Positions 33,463 to 42,908 of a DNA stretch of 64,000 bases are shown one piece after another. Location: contig CBDHCM010000006.1 of assembly GCA_965261105.1 (NCBI GenBank), forward strand, positions 4,340,001 through 4,404,000, in the 5' to 3' direction. A program made the translations under genes and the position numbers. The notes below the pieces were generated by a model. The model made no database searches, had not been told where the DNA came from, and saw nothing but the letters and a program-made list of their open reading frames with translations. This DNA comes from Aldehydirespirator sp965261105 (lineage in GTDB: Bacteria; Actinomycetota; Acidimicrobiia; Acidimicrobiales; Aldehydirespiratoraceae). Numbering within the stretch: position 1 is the stretch's first letter; every line of letters begins with the position of its first letter.

Positions 33463-34869
33463 ATGGAAGGCGTTCCTCGCTCGGCCTGGCTGACCCTGGC
33501 GGTCGTGTCGTCCGCAGTGTTCATGGTGAGCATCGAACTCACGATCATCGCCCTTGCCCTTCCTGAGATCCGAGCCTCGCTTCCGGGATCTTCAACCGCA
33601 GCGGTGTCGTGGGTAGTGAACATCTACTCCATCGTGGTGGCCGCGCTCCTGCTGCTGTCGGGCTGGCTGGCCGACCGCTACGGCCGCAAACGGATATTCC
33701 GCACCGGCCTGCTGATCTTCGCGGTCGGCTCTCTCGCCGCGGGAGCCGCCAGCTCCACCGGGGTGCTCATTGCGGCCCGGGTCCTGCAGGCTGTGGGCGG
33801 GTCGATGCAGTACCCGGCCGGCATGGCCCTGCTGCTCACCGCATTCCCCCAGCACCGGCGCCAACTGGCCATAGGCATGTGGAGCGCGATGGCCGGACTG
33901 GCCGCCGCGATCGGCCCCACGATCGGGGGCTTCCTCATCGGGGCGGCCGGTTGGCGGGCCGTCTTCTACGTCAACGTCCCCATCGCATTGGTGTCGCTGA
34001 TCGTCGGCGCCCGAGTGCTCACCGAGAGCAGGGCCGGCTCCGCGGAGGGCAGGGTAGACGTCATCGGCGTCCCGCTGGCATCGCTCGGCGTGGGTGCCAT
34101 CATCCTCGGCTTCGTGCAGGGCGACGCGTGGGGCTGGATCACCGGGCCCACCCTCGGCGCCTTCGCGGCGGGGGTGGCGATGATCGCCACGTTCGTGGCT
34201 CGGAGCCTGCACCACCCCGCTCCGCTGTTCGATCTGGGCCTGTTGCGCATCCGTTCCTTCGCCCTGGGCAACTTGGGCACGCTGTTCTTCTGTATGGGCT
34301 TCTTCGCCCTGCTGGTGCCGCTGCCCTCGTTCATCCAGGAGGTCTGGGGATGGTCGGTGACCGAGACCGGTCTGGCCGTGGCGGCCGGGCCGGCCGTGTC
34401 CTTCCTGATCTCGCCGCAGGCCGGCCGGATCGCCGACCGCATCGGCAACGGGCCGATCCTGGTGGTCGGATCGGCGTGCGGCATGACCGGACTGCTGTGG
34501 CTGCTGGCCAGCACCTCAACTACGCCCTCGCTGGCGAAGCTTCTCGGAGCGACGCTGCTGATCGGGGTCTCTGCCGGAACGGGCTTCTCCCAGCTCGTGG
34601 GGGCCGCGCTGCGCGACGTGCCCGCGGATCGCTTCGCCATGGCCGCCGCCGGCCGCACCACCTTCTTCCAGCTGTCGGTGGCCATCGCCATTGCCATGGC
34701 CTTCACGCTCATCGGGCAGCCAGCCGGTCCCGACGCCGAGCTGGCCGCCTACCAGACGGTGTGGACGGTCTGCGCCGGCAGCTACTTCTGCAACCTCGTG
34801 CTCTTCGGCGTCATCTATCCCCGCCGTCGGCTCCTGCGGCTCCGGCACAGGGCAGGCCTCACTTCCTGA
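33463..34869 (+). CDS. MFS drug:H+ antiporter, DHA2 (EmrB/QacA) family
   Basis: This 468-residue protein has 14 predicted membrane segments. It carries motif A in the first loop (GWLADRYGRKRIFRTG), RVLQAVGGSMQYP in TM4 and GPTIGGFLIGAAGWRAVFYVNVP as motif C in TM5. DHA2 members export hydrophobic cations or organic compounds. The start could be the ATG at 33463 or the GTG at 33454; neither has a clear ribosome site. It is divergent from gmaS and not obviously tied to the downstream catabolic genes. The substrate is unknown. Confidence 0.87.
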   Translation: MEGVPRSAWLTLAVVSSAVFMVSIELTIIALALPEIRASLPGSSTAAVSWVVNIYSIVVAALLLLSGWLADRYGRKRIFRTGLLIFAVGSLAAGAASSTGVLIAARVLQAVGGSMQYPAGMALLLTAFPQHRRQLAIGMWSAMAGLAAAIGPTIGGFLIGAAGWRAVFYVNVPIALVSLIVGARVLTESRAGSAEGRVDVIGVPLASLGVGAIILGFVQGDAWGWITGPTLGAFAAGVAMIATFVARSLHHPAPLFDLGLLRIRSFALGNLGTLFFCMGFFALLVPLPSFIQEVWGWSVTETGLAVAAGPAVSFLISPQAGRIADRIGNGPILVVGSACGMTGLLWLLASTSTTPSLAKLLGATLLIGVSAGTGFSQLVGAALRDVPADRFAMAAAGRTTFFQLSVAIAIAMAFTLIGQPAGPDAELAAYQTVWTVCAGSYFCNLVLFGVIYPRRRLLRLRHRAGLTS

Positions 34870-34942
34870 GTTCGACTGCGCCGACGATCGAGCACCAGGG
34901 GTCGGCCGCCTACCCGCGTATGCTCGACCTAGGGTCGGGAGC

Positions 34943-36244
34943 ATGAAGTTCGGGATCTTCTACGAGCACCAGCTGCCAAGACCCTGGCGCGACGGCGACG
35001 AGCAGCGGCTCTTCAACGAGGCATTGGAACAGGTGGAGCTGGCCGACCGGCTCGGCTTCGACTACGCCTGGGAGGTCGAGCACCACTTCCTGGAGGAGTA
35101 CTCGCACTCCTCAGCGCCGGAGGTGTTCCTGGCCGCCTGCAGCCAGCGCACCGACCGGATCCGTCTCGGACACGGGATCGTGCTGATGCCTCCCGGCTAC
35201 AACCACCCGGCCCGGGTCGCGGAGAGGATCGCCACGCTTGACCTGGTGTCCAACGGCAGGGTCGACTTCGGCACGGGCGAGTCGTCGTCGATCCTGGAGC
35301 TGGGCGGCTTCGGGGTGTCGGTAGACGACAAGCGGCCGGCCTGGGCCGAGGCCGTCGAGCAATGCTGCAACATGATGGCCATGGACCCCTACCCGGGCTA
35401 CGACGGCGACTATTTCTCGATGCCGTGCCGCAACGTCGTGCCCAAGCCGGTGCAGAAGCCCCACCCCCCGCTGTGGGTGGCGTGCTCCAACCGGGAGACG
35501 ATCAAGCTGGCGGCCCGGCTGGGGATGGGCGCGCTCACCTTCTCGTTCGTCGACCCGCAGAACGCGGCCGCGTGGGTTCAGGACTACTACCGGATCCTGG
35601 AGACCGAGTGCGTGCCCATCGGCCACGCCATCAACCCCAACATCGCCATGGTCACCGGACTGTCGGTGCATCCCGACGCCGAGGAGGCCAGGCGCCGGGG
35701 CCTCGACGGGTTCCAGTTCTTCGGCTACGGGCTCGGCCACCACTACATCTTCGGCCGGCACAAGCCGGGCCGCACCGATATCTGGGCCGATTATCTGGCC
35801 GCCCGGCACACCATCGCCGACCGAGGTGAGCAGAGCGGCATCGGCACGCCCGAGCAGGTCCGGCGGCACTTGCGGGGCTTCGCGGACGCGGGGGTGGACC
35901 AGGTGGTGTTCATCCAGCAGGGCGGCAACAACCGCCACGACCACATCTGCGAGACGCTCGAACTCTTCGCGGCCGAGGTGATGGGCGAGTTCGCCGAGGC
36001 CGAGGCCGGGCGGGAGCAGGCCAAGCTGGAGCGGCTGGCGCCGGCCCTCGACGCGGCCATGGCCCGCAAGGTGCCGATGCGGGCCCTCGACGACGACGAA
36101 ATCCCTGTGTTCGATGCGCTGGGACGCACCATCGTGGCCACACTTCCGCCCGAGGAGGCCGCTCACGTGGCCGACACCGTCAAGGAATGGGCCAAGACCG
36201 ATATGCCCATCCACGTGCCCGACGACTTCGGGAAACAGGAGTAA
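34943..36244 (+). CDS. Luciferase-like (LLM) flavin-dependent monooxygenase
   Basis: This 433-residue F420/FMN-type LLM protein starts MKFGIFYEHQLPRPW and has YAWEVEHHFLEEYSHS, GIVLMPPGYNHPARVAERIA and VDFGTGESSS, all family blocks. The start follows GGGTCGGGA, and upstream in-frame codons overlap the MFS gene. Members oxidise alkanals, nitrilotriacetate, pyrimidines or other ring compounds with reduced flavin. A long C-terminal extension beyond the barrel is present. It precedes the importer/hydrolase cluster, so it might act on the same compound, though no operon link is certain. Confidence 0.8.
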   Translation: MKFGIFYEHQLPRPWRDGDEQRLFNEALEQVELADRLGFDYAWEVEHHFLEEYSHSSAPEVFLAACSQRTDRIRLGHGIVLMPPGYNHPARVAERIATLDLVSNGRVDFGTGESSSILELGGFGVSVDDKRPAWAEAVEQCCNMMAMDPYPGYDGDYFSMPCRNVVPKPVQKPHPPLWVACSNRETIKLAARLGMGALTFSFVDPQNAAAWVQDYYRILETECVPIGHAINPNIAMVTGLSVHPDAEEARRRGLDGFQFFGYGLGHHYIFGRHKPGRTDIWADYLAARHTIADRGEQSGIGTPEQVRRHLRGFADAGVDQVVFIQQGGNNRHDHICETLELFAAEVMGEFAEAEAGREQAKLERLAPALDAAMARKVPMRALDDDEIPVFDALGRTIVATLPPEEAAHVADTVKEWAKTDMPIHVPDDFGKQE

Positions 36245-36376
36245 TCGGCCCGCTTGCACGGCTGCCTGCGGCGTCTTGACTAGCTCACTCGCCTTGTGCG
36301 ACCATTGCACTATGCGAGAGATCGTCTTGCAAAGTGCGACGCCGCTGGCCTTGCTGCGCCGCGCCAAGGGAGCCCC

Positions 36377-36781
36377 GTGAGTCGGGTCGGATGCGCCGCC
36401 AACTGGGATGCGATTCCCGGCGAAATCGTCCGCCGAGGAGTGTCCCGCAAGGGATTTGGGACCCGCGAGGTGATCCTGGTGATGAACGAGATCGATCCCG
36501 AGATCGAACTCGCACCCCACACCCACGACGACTTCGACCAGATCGCAACCATTGTGGAAGGAACCGCTATCTACCACGTCGGTGATGTAGCGCACCACGT
36601 GGGCCCCGGCTCCCTGCTGCTCATCCCTGCTGGAGTCCTGCACTACATCGAGCCGACCGGAGACGGCCCGGTCCGGAATCTGGACGTGTTCGCTCCCGCT
36701 CGCTCCGACTACCACCACCTGCTCGCGTGGATGGACACCGAAGCAGCAACGCCTTCCCCAGCCGCGCCCGGCTCCGGCTAG
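36377..36781 (+). CDS. Small cupin-domain protein
   Basis: This 134-residue single-domain cupin has motif 1 in PHTHDDFDQIATIVEG and motif 2 in PGSLLLIPAGVLHYIEP, keeping the His/Glu-type metal positions. The GTG at 36377 with AAGGGA six bases upstream is preferred; the frame extends to 36296 without a good site. Function is unknown: such cupins are often small dioxygenases, isomerases or sensors. It lies 130 bp after the LLM gene and 68 bp before the ABC importer. Confidence 0.7.
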   Translation: MSRVGCAANWDAIPGEIVRRGVSRKGFGTREVILVMNEIDPEIELAPHTHDDFDQIATIVEGTAIYHVGDVAHHVGPGSLLLIPAGVLHYIEPTGDGPVRNLDVFAPARSDYHHLLAWMDTEAATPSPAAPGSG

Positions 36782-36849
36782 GCCGCCCGGGTGCCGTCAA
36801 GAACCTCGCCGAGCAACGCCGACCACCTGATCCAACATAAGGAGCAACA

Positions 36850-38145
36850 ATGACCTTCAAGCTCATGAGACGACTCTTCGTCGTCCTCATCGCTCTATCG
36901 CTCGTCGCCGCAGCCTGCGGTGAGGACGATTCGGCGGACACGGCCGCTCTCGATCAGGCGAGAGCGGAAGCGGCCGCCGCCCAGGCTGAAGCCGAGGCCG
37001 CCCAGGCCCAGGCGGACGCCGCCGATGCCGATGCCGATGCGGCTGCCGCGGCCGCCGCGGCAGCAGAAGAGGCGCTCGCGGCGGCGATGGCCGAGTCCGA
37101 GTCCGACGAGGGCGTAGACCCCGCGGTCGTGGCCGACCTCGAACAGCAGCTCGCGGACGCCCAGCAGGCCCAGGCCGATGCCGAGGCACGGGCCGAAGAG
37201 GCCGCGGAGGAAGCGGCCGAGGCTATGGCCGCTCCTGTCACGACCGAAGCGCCCGAACCCGCCGCACCCGAGGGGCCGACCAAGATGCGGGTCACTTCGT
37301 TGGGGCTCTGCAACGAGATCTCCATCTTCTGGGCCCGAGACAAGGGAATCTTCGAGGCCAACGGGCTCGAGGTGGAGTTGGTCCGTACCCAGGGCGGCTC
37401 TGCGGGGCTCGCGGCCATCATCGGCGGAGCGGCCGACGCGGCATTCACCAACGCCTTCTCCACCATCATCGCCTACAACCAGGGGTTCCCGATCTCCTGG
37501 ATCGCCACTGCCTACAACACCACCGAGGCGCCGCTGCCCGAGCCCAACGCGGTGATGGCGAGAGCGGGCGCCGGAATAGAGTCGCCGGAGGACCTCGTAG
37601 GCAAGCGCATCGGCGTGAACGAGCTCGGCGGCGTCAACCAGATCGTTACGTCGGTGTGGCTGCGCAAGTTCGGGGTCGACCCGACCGACGTGAACTTCGT
37701 CGCCCTGCCGTTCCAGGAACTGGTGCCGTCCGTGGTCTCCGGGCGACTCGACGCAGCCCAGGTTCCCCGGTCGATGGCCGCGGGTGCGGGCGACGACGGA
37801 GTCCTTCTCGGCGACCCGTACCGCGACGGCACCGGCAAGGTGGTGTTCGCCGGCTACGTCGTCAACAACGACTGGCTGGAGGAGAACCCGGACGCGGCGC
37901 GGGCCTTCCTCGCCTCGATGGAGCAGGCCAACCAGGAAGCGCTGGCCACCGACGAGCGCTTCGAGGTAATGGCGGCCAACTGCCCCGTCCCCGCGAATGT
38001 GCTCGCCAATCAGGCCGAGCAGGAATACCTGGCTCCCGTCAACTTCGAGCTCATGAACAAGATCGCGAGCATCTTGGTGGATGAAGGGATCCTGAGCGAT
38101 GCTCCCGACCTCGACGGGCTCATCCCCGAGTGGTCTCGCCTGTAG
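36850..38145 (+). CDS. NMT1/SsuA-type ABC substrate-binding lipoprotein with coiled-coil stalk
   Basis: This 431-residue exported lipoprotein has a lipidated Cys23 at the end of a hydrophobic signal (LSLVAAAC). Residues 30-135 are an extremely Ala/Glu/Gln-rich heptad region, predicted coiled coil. The binding domain follows (MRVTSLGLCNEISIFWARDK, GIFEANGLEVELV, GGAADAAFTNAF). Relatives bind taurine, aromatic sulfonates, nitrate or pyrimidine precursors. AAGGAG lies seven bases before the ATG. The stalk is not typical for the family and may lift the binding lobe from the membrane. Confidence 0.85.
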   Translation: MTFKLMRRLFVVLIALSLVAAACGEDDSADTAALDQARAEAAAAQAEAEAAQAQADAADADADAAAAAAAAAEEALAAAMAESESDEGVDPAVVADLEQQLADAQQAQADAEARAEEAAEEAAEAMAAPVTTEAPEPAAPEGPTKMRVTSLGLCNEISIFWARDKGIFEANGLEVELVRTQGGSAGLAAIIGGAADAAFTNAFSTIIAYNQGFPISWIATAYNTTEAPLPEPNAVMARAGAGIESPEDLVGKRIGVNELGGVNQIVTSVWLRKFGVDPTDVNFVALPFQELVPSVVSGRLDAAQVPRSMAAGAGDDGVLLGDPYRDGTGKVVFAGYVVNNDWLEENPDAARAFLASMEQANQEALATDERFEVMAANCPVPANVLANQAEQEYLAPVNFELMNKIASILVDEGILSDAPDLDGLIPEWSRL

Positions 38146-38231
38146 CAATCCCCTCTACGCAGATGGAGCCGGCGGTGCGGCGGGCGTGATGCGCTCGCCG
38201 CACCTTGGCGACCGCTACCGGTGAGGCGCCG

Positions 38232-39059
38232 ATGGACCTCACCGGCGAAGGAGGGATCAGCCAGATCGGGCGAATCTGTCGACGTGTGGTGCCAGCCGCC
38301 GGGCCGCCGATATTCGGGCTGGTCGGCACCTTGACCGTGTTCGCCGCGTGGCACACCGCGGTCGCGACGGGGCTGCTGTTGGAGTTGTCGGTTCCCCGGC
38401 CGCTGGATGCCCTGGCTCGTATCGGGGACCTGCTGCAGGACTCGAACTTCCTTGCCGCGGTGCAGGACACCATGTGGACATGGCTCGCGGCCATGCTCCT
38501 CACCTCCGCGATCGCGGTGCCGACGGGGGTGCTCTTCGGCTACTTCTCCTTCATCTATCGCTCGTCTTCCTCGCTGGTGAACGCGGGCCGCTCGATCCCC
38601 TCCACGGCCCTCATTCCCATCGGCATCCTGTTCTTCGGGCTCGGATTCCAGATGAAGCTGGTGATCGTCTCGTACGCGATCTTCTGGCCGATCCTGATCA
38701 ACACGAGCTACGGGGTGAGGCATGTGGACCGCGTGATGCTCCAGGTAGGCAAGAGCTTCCGCTGGAGCACTCTCACGACGCTGTTTCGGATCGTGCTCCC
38801 TGCGGCCACACCGTACGCGGCCACCGGTATCCGGCTGGCCGGCGGCATCGGATTCATCGTCGTGTTGAGCGCGGAACTCCTCGGCGCATCAAGCGGCATC
38901 GGCACCGTCGTGCGGGACTACCAGCAGGCTGAACGGCCCGATTTCGTCTTCGGCAGCATCCTCATCATCGGCTTCATCGGCATCACCGTCTATTACGGGC
39001 TGAGGGCCGTCGAGGCTCGAGTGTTCCCCTGGGCGGACATGAACCGGGGCGAGGGATGA
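38232..39059 (+). CDS. ABC importer permease 1 (SsuC/TauC family)
   Basis: This 275-residue permease has six membrane segments and the EAA-type loop around YGVRHVDRVMLQVGKSFRWS. GIGFIVVLSAELLGASSGIGTVVRDYQQ near the end matches SsuC-like BPD permeases. The ATG at 38232 is chosen over a TTG at 38205 on start-codon strength. Its stop overlaps the second permease by four bases. It would pair with permease 2 and the ATPase downstream to import the compound recognised by the upstream lipoprotein. Confidence 0.85.
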   Translation: MDLTGEGGISQIGRICRRVVPAAGPPIFGLVGTLTVFAAWHTAVATGLLLELSVPRPLDALARIGDLLQDSNFLAAVQDTMWTWLAAMLLTSAIAVPTGVLFGYFSFIYRSSSSLVNAGRSIPSTALIPIGILFFGLGFQMKLVIVSYAIFWPILINTSYGVRHVDRVMLQVGKSFRWSTLTTLFRIVLPAATPYAATGIRLAGGIGFIVVLSAELLGASSGIGTVVRDYQQAERPDFVFGSILIIGFIGITVYYGLRAVEARVFPWADMNRGEG

Positions 39060-39919
39060 GCACCGCCGGATGCGCAGGGGCCGCGCCGACCGGGCGGACC
39101 GAGAGGCGCTACCGCTGGCGCCTCGCCAGTCTCGGGTCCCGGCTTGTGATGTCGTCCTGGCTGATCATCGCGTTTGGAGTGGGGTGGGAGATCTGGTCGC
39201 GCTGGTCTCCCTCGCTGTTCGTCCCAACGATGGGGACGATCCTGTCCACCTTCGCCGATGTCTGGCTGTCGACCGACCCGGAGCGCCTCTTCCTGTCCGA
39301 ACAGTTCTGGACCCATGCTTCCGCAAGCCTCACCCGCGCCGGCCTCGGATGGTTGGCCGCGGCCGCGGCTGGGATCGCCGGAGGCGTCCTCCTGGGTGTC
39401 TGGAAGCAGGCCGCCTGGTTCTTCGATCCCCTGGTGCGCTTCGGAGTGTCCACCCCGTCCACCATCTTTCTCCCCGTCGCGATCCTCATCTTCGGAATCA
39501 CCTCAGCGATGAATATCTTCCTGATTGCATTCGGTGCAGTCTGGGTGATACTCATCAACACTCTGGACGGAGTGCGGTCACTCAACCGCACCACCGTGCT
39601 CACGGCACGAAGCCTGCGCCTGGGCAAGACGCGCTATCTCTTCAAGATCGTGTTGCCGGGAGCCAGCCCGCAGATCTTCACAGGCCTGCGCGTCAGTATC
39701 GGCATAGCGCTGATCCTGATGATCGTTGCCGAGCTCTTCGCGGCGTCCGAGGGCCTCGGCTTCTTCATCACGTTCTCGCAGCGGAGGTTCCGCTACCCCG
39801 ACATGTGGGCCGGAATCCTGCTCGTCGGCCTCATAGGAATCGCAGCCAACACGCTGTTCGCTATGGTCGAGGCTCGGGTTCTTCGCTGGCACCGGGGGGC
39901 GTTCGGTCGTGACGAGTGA
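39056..39919 (+). CDS. ABC importer permease 2 (SsuC/TauC family)
   Basis: This 287-residue membrane protein of the same family as the previous gene has the EAA loop at LDGVRSLNRTTVLTARSLRLG and VAELFAASEGLGFFITFSQ near the C-terminus. Two distinct permeases beside one binding protein suggest a heterodimer, which differs from the usual SsuC homodimer. The ATG overlaps the preceding stop. An N-terminal Arg-rich segment precedes TM1. Confidence 0.85.
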   Translation: MSTAGCAGAAPTGRTERRYRWRLASLGSRLVMSSWLIIAFGVGWEIWSRWSPSLFVPTMGTILSTFADVWLSTDPERLFLSEQFWTHASASLTRAGLGWLAAAAAGIAGGVLLGVWKQAAWFFDPLVRFGVSTPSTIFLPVAILIFGITSAMNIFLIAFGAVWVILINTLDGVRSLNRTTVLTARSLRLGKTRYLFKIVLPGASPQIFTGLRVSIGIALILMIVAELFAASEGLGFFITFSQRRFRYPDMWAGILLVGLIGIAANTLFAMVEARVLRWHRGAFGRDE

Positions 39920-39938
39920 CTCGACGAAGGCAGATCCC

Positions 39939-40733
39939 ATGAACAACGTCATCCTGAGGATCAACGACCTCTCGAAGTCCTACCCGTCCCGCGGCGGAGA
40001 GGTGAGAGCCATAGAGAGCGTGACGTTCGACGTGCGCTCCGGGGAGTTCGTCGCACTGGTGGGTCCCTCAGGATGCGGCAAGACGACCCTGATGATGTGC
40101 GTCGCCGGCCTCACCCCCCTCACCGCCGGGGAGGTGCACCTGCGAGCGAATCTGATCACCGAGCCTCCAGAAGGCCTCGCGGTGGTGTTCCAGGACTACA
40201 GCCGGTCGCTGTTTCCCTGGCTCACGGTCGCATCCAACATCGAAGTGCCGCTGCGCGGCCGGCTCCCCAAGAGCGAGATCAGGCAGCGCCGCCAACGGGC
40301 GCTGGAGGCCGTCGAGCTGGCCGACGCCGACTCGCTGTACCCCTGGCAGCTCTCGGGCGGGATGCAGCAGCGAGTGGCCATCGCCCGCGGGCTGGCCATG
40401 AATCCCGAGGTCCTGCTGATGGACGAGCCCTTCGCCTCGGTCGACGCCCAGACCCGGGCAACGCTCGAAGACCTTCTCCTCCGGGTCTGGCAGGAGTTCG
40501 GATCGACCATCCTGTTCGTCACCCACGACATAGACGAAGCCGTCTATCTGTCGGACCGGATCGTGGTGCTAACCCAGGGGCCTTCGACGATCAAGGCTGA
40601 GATCCCAGTCAATCTGCCCCGGCCACGAGACCAGATAGCCACGAAGGAAGAGCCCGAGTTCGCCCATCTGCGGTCGGAGGTGTTCCGCCTCGTGATGGAG
40701 TCGACCCGTCGGACATCGATAGTTGGAGGGTAA
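39939..40733 (+). CDS. ABC importer ATPase (SsuB/TauB family)
   Basis: This 264-residue ATPase has Walker A GPSGCGKTT, Q-loop VVFQDYSRSLFPWLTV, signature LSGGMQQRVAIARG, Walker B VLLMDEPFASVD and H-loop FVTHDIDEAV. The ATG at 39939 follows a GAAGG site; a GTG at 39909 inside the permease end is the alternative. It completes the importer. Only three bases separate its stop from the hydantoinase-like gene, which strongly links the transporter to the catabolic enzymes. Confidence 0.9.
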   Translation: MNNVILRINDLSKSYPSRGGEVRAIESVTFDVRSGEFVALVGPSGCGKTTLMMCVAGLTPLTAGEVHLRANLITEPPEGLAVVFQDYSRSLFPWLTVASNIEVPLRGRLPKSEIRQRRQRALEAVELADADSLYPWQLSGGMQQRVAIARGLAMNPEVLLMDEPFASVDAQTRATLEDLLLRVWQEFGSTILFVTHDIDEAVYLSDRIVVLTQGPSTIKAEIPVNLPRPRDQIATKEEPEFAHLRSEVFRLVMESTRRTSIVGG

Positions 40734-40736
40734 GTA

Positions 40737-42122
40737 ATGAAAGCAGATCTTGTCCTGAGAGATGGTCGCGTGGTCACGCCGCTGAGCGTCGTTCGCGGCG
40801 GCGTCGCCGTGCGCTCCGAGAAGATCGTCGCCGTCGGATCGGACGACGACCTGCCCGATGCCGAAGAGACGATCGACTGCGGGGGCAAGCTGATCTTCCC
40901 CGGCGTGGTCGACCCCCACGTGCACATGGGCGGCGGCCCGCCCTACGACGAGATCTGCGACACCGAGACGGTCAGCGCGCTCGCGGGCGGGGTCACCACC
41001 ATGATCCAGTACCGGCGCAGTCCCACCACCTTCGCCGAGACCTTCCCCCGCGAGCTCGAGACCGCCGACGAGCTGATGCGGATGGACACCTGGTTCCACT
41101 TCATCCTCGACGGCATGGAGCAGGTCGAACAGATCCCGCAGTATTTCGAGGACTACGGCGTGTCGAGCTTCAAGTTCTACATGGGGGGCTACGAGCCCGG
41201 GAACCCCATCGGCCTGGTGACCGTCACCGACGCGGTCCTCTACGTGGCCATGGAGAAGATCCGCGAGCTGGGCCCCTACGCGTTCTGCATGGTGCACTGC
41301 GAGGACGACTCCCTCGTCAGCCATCTGACCCGGGTGATGAAGGCGAGCGGCCGTGAGGACCTGGCCGCATACAGCGAATCGCGCCCGGACTTCGTGGAGG
41401 AGCAGGATCTGGTGCGGGCCATCTGGCTGGCCAAGCTGCAGAGGTGCTCTCTGTACGTGCCCCACACGACCGTGGGTATGGCCGTGGCCGCCGCGGGTGC
41501 AGCCCGGCTGGAGGGCCACCGCATCACTCTCGAGACCTGCCCCCACTATCTGGCCCTCACCTACGACGACCCCCACCTGCTCGCCTGCGGAGCCGGCGTG
41601 GGCAAGGTCGCGCCCGCGCTGCGCAACAAGAGCCATCAGGACCAACTCTGGGACGGACTCAACCGGGGCTACATCCACACGATCGGCTCGGACCACGTCC
41701 CGATCAAGAAGCTGGGCGCGAGCCTCTGGGACGAGCGGCCCGGGTTCCCAGGCCTGGCGACGTCTTTGCCGGTGGTGCTGACCGAGGGAGTGGCCAAGGG
41801 CCGGATCGACATCACCCGCGCTGCCCAGGTGATGGCCTACAACCCCGCACAACTCTTCGGCCTGCACCCCCAGAAGGGCGAGATCGCGGTGGGCTGCGAC
41901 GCCGACCTGGTGATCGTCGACATGGAGACGGCCAAGCCGGTGTGCGAGGAGAACACGCTGTCGCAGTACACCAGCCCGTTCGAGGGTCGCGAGCTGATCG
42001 GTTGGCCGGTCATGACCGTCCGCCGCGGCGAGATCGCGTTCGCCAAGGGGGAAGTGCTCGCCAAGCCCGGCTCGGGGCGCATTCTCCAGCGGCGGCCCGA
42101 CGCGACGGTGGCGCAGCTCTGA
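40737..42122 (+). CDS. Dihydropyrimidinase / hydantoinase-like amidohydrolase
   Basis: This 461-residue TIM-barrel amidohydrolase has HVHMGG, a probable carbamylated Lys in SFKFYMGGY, ligands in MVHCEDD and TCPHYL, and the catalytic Asp in TIGSDHVPIKK. All active-site groups of the dihydropyrimidinase class seem present. It would open a cyclic amide ring. It begins four bases after the ATPase gene stop and heads the catabolic part of the operon. Allantoinase, dihydroorotase-like or hydantoinase activity on another cyclic imide is possible. Confidence 0.85.
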   Translation: MKADLVLRDGRVVTPLSVVRGGVAVRSEKIVAVGSDDDLPDAEETIDCGGKLIFPGVVDPHVHMGGGPPYDEICDTETVSALAGGVTTMIQYRRSPTTFAETFPRELETADELMRMDTWFHFILDGMEQVEQIPQYFEDYGVSSFKFYMGGYEPGNPIGLVTVTDAVLYVAMEKIRELGPYAFCMVHCEDDSLVSHLTRVMKASGREDLAAYSESRPDFVEEQDLVRAIWLAKLQRCSLYVPHTTVGMAVAAAGAARLEGHRITLETCPHYLALTYDDPHLLACGAGVGKVAPALRNKSHQDQLWDGLNRGYIHTIGSDHVPIKKLGASLWDERPGFPGLATSLPVVLTEGVAKGRIDITRAAQVMAYNPAQLFGLHPQKGEIAVGCDADLVIVDMETAKPVCEENTLSQYTSPFEGRELIGWPVMTVRRGEIAFAKGEVLAKPGSGRILQRRPDATVAQL

Positions 42123-42135
42123 GCAGCCGCGCCGG

Positions 42136-42219
42136 GATGAGGCGATGAGACGATGAGGAGGAGACGAGGAGACGATGAGGAGGAGACGATGAGGCGATGA
42201 GACGATGAGGAGGAGACGA
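42136..42219 (+). repeat. Purine-rich repeat providing iterated Shine-Dalgarno/ATG sequences
   Basis: A 32-bp unit is present twice (42136-42167 and 42188-42219), with further partial copies between. It is built from GATGAG and AGGAGGAGACG words, so AGGAGG followed by ATG recurs several times before the true ATG at 42219. The array fills the gap between the amidohydrolase and the isochorismatase-type gene. Confidence 0.88.
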
Positions 42220-42908
42220 TGTCACTGGATGTGAAGCTCGACCCGGCCGACGTCGGCATGCTGGTAATCGACCTGCAGAACGGGTTCTGTCACCCCGAAG
42301 GCTCCCGCGGGCGCGCCTTCGGACCGAATTCGGTGGTGCAGCCGGCCTCCATCGTTCCAAGGACCGTTGAACTGGTGCAGCTGGCCCGGGCCCTCGGGAT
42401 CCCGGTCTGGTTCACCCGCCAGGTCCATTTCCCCAACGACACCAGCCGGGCCAGGCGCCGGATCCCGTCGCACCTGGACCGCCGGGGACTCAAGCTGGAG
42501 CTGTGCCATCAGGGCACCTGGGACGCCGAGCTGATCGCCGAGGTGGCGGCCGAAGTCCGGCACCCCGGCGAGGTGATCGTCAAACACCGGGCCAGTGCTT
42601 TCTTCGAGACACCGCTATGGGGGGAGCTGCGCATCAAGGGGGTGCAGGTCCTGATCGTCGCCGGCACCACCACCAGCTTCTGCGTCGACTCGACGATCCG
42701 CGACGCGTACGCCCGGGACTTCGACGTCGCGGTGCCCGCGGAGTGCGTGGCCGACACCGACGACGCCGCTCACAATGCCGTTCTGGCCTCGACGGCCCGA
42801 TTCCACGGCGTCGTGACCGACCGGGACGAGCTGGCCGGCTGCCTCGGAGCGGCCCGCCTCTGGAAAGAGCTCAAGGGCTCTGCCATGCCTGGGGGAGTCT
42901 CGTCATGA
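42219..42908 (+). CDS. Isochorismatase-family cysteine hydrolase (amidase)
   Basis: This 229-residue protein has the family triad: Asp in MLVIDLQNGF, Lys in VIVKHRASAFFET and Cys in TTTSFCVDST. Members hydrolyse N-carbamoyl amides, maleamate, ureidoacrylate or biuret-type compounds, which fits release of ammonia or carbamate after ring opening. The start ATG follows several repeated AGGAGG sites. The stop overlaps the Rieske alpha ATG by four bases. The substrate is not defined. Confidence 0.87.
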   Translation: MSLDVKLDPADVGMLVIDLQNGFCHPEGSRGRAFGPNSVVQPASIVPRTVELVQLARALGIPVWFTRQVHFPNDTSRARRRIPSHLDRRGLKLELCHQGTWDAELIAEVAAEVRHPGEVIVKHRASAFFETPLWGELRIKGVQVLIVAGTTTSFCVDSTIRDAYARDFDVAVPAECVADTDDAAHNAVLASTARFHGVVTDRDELAGCLGAARLWKELKGSAMPGGVSS

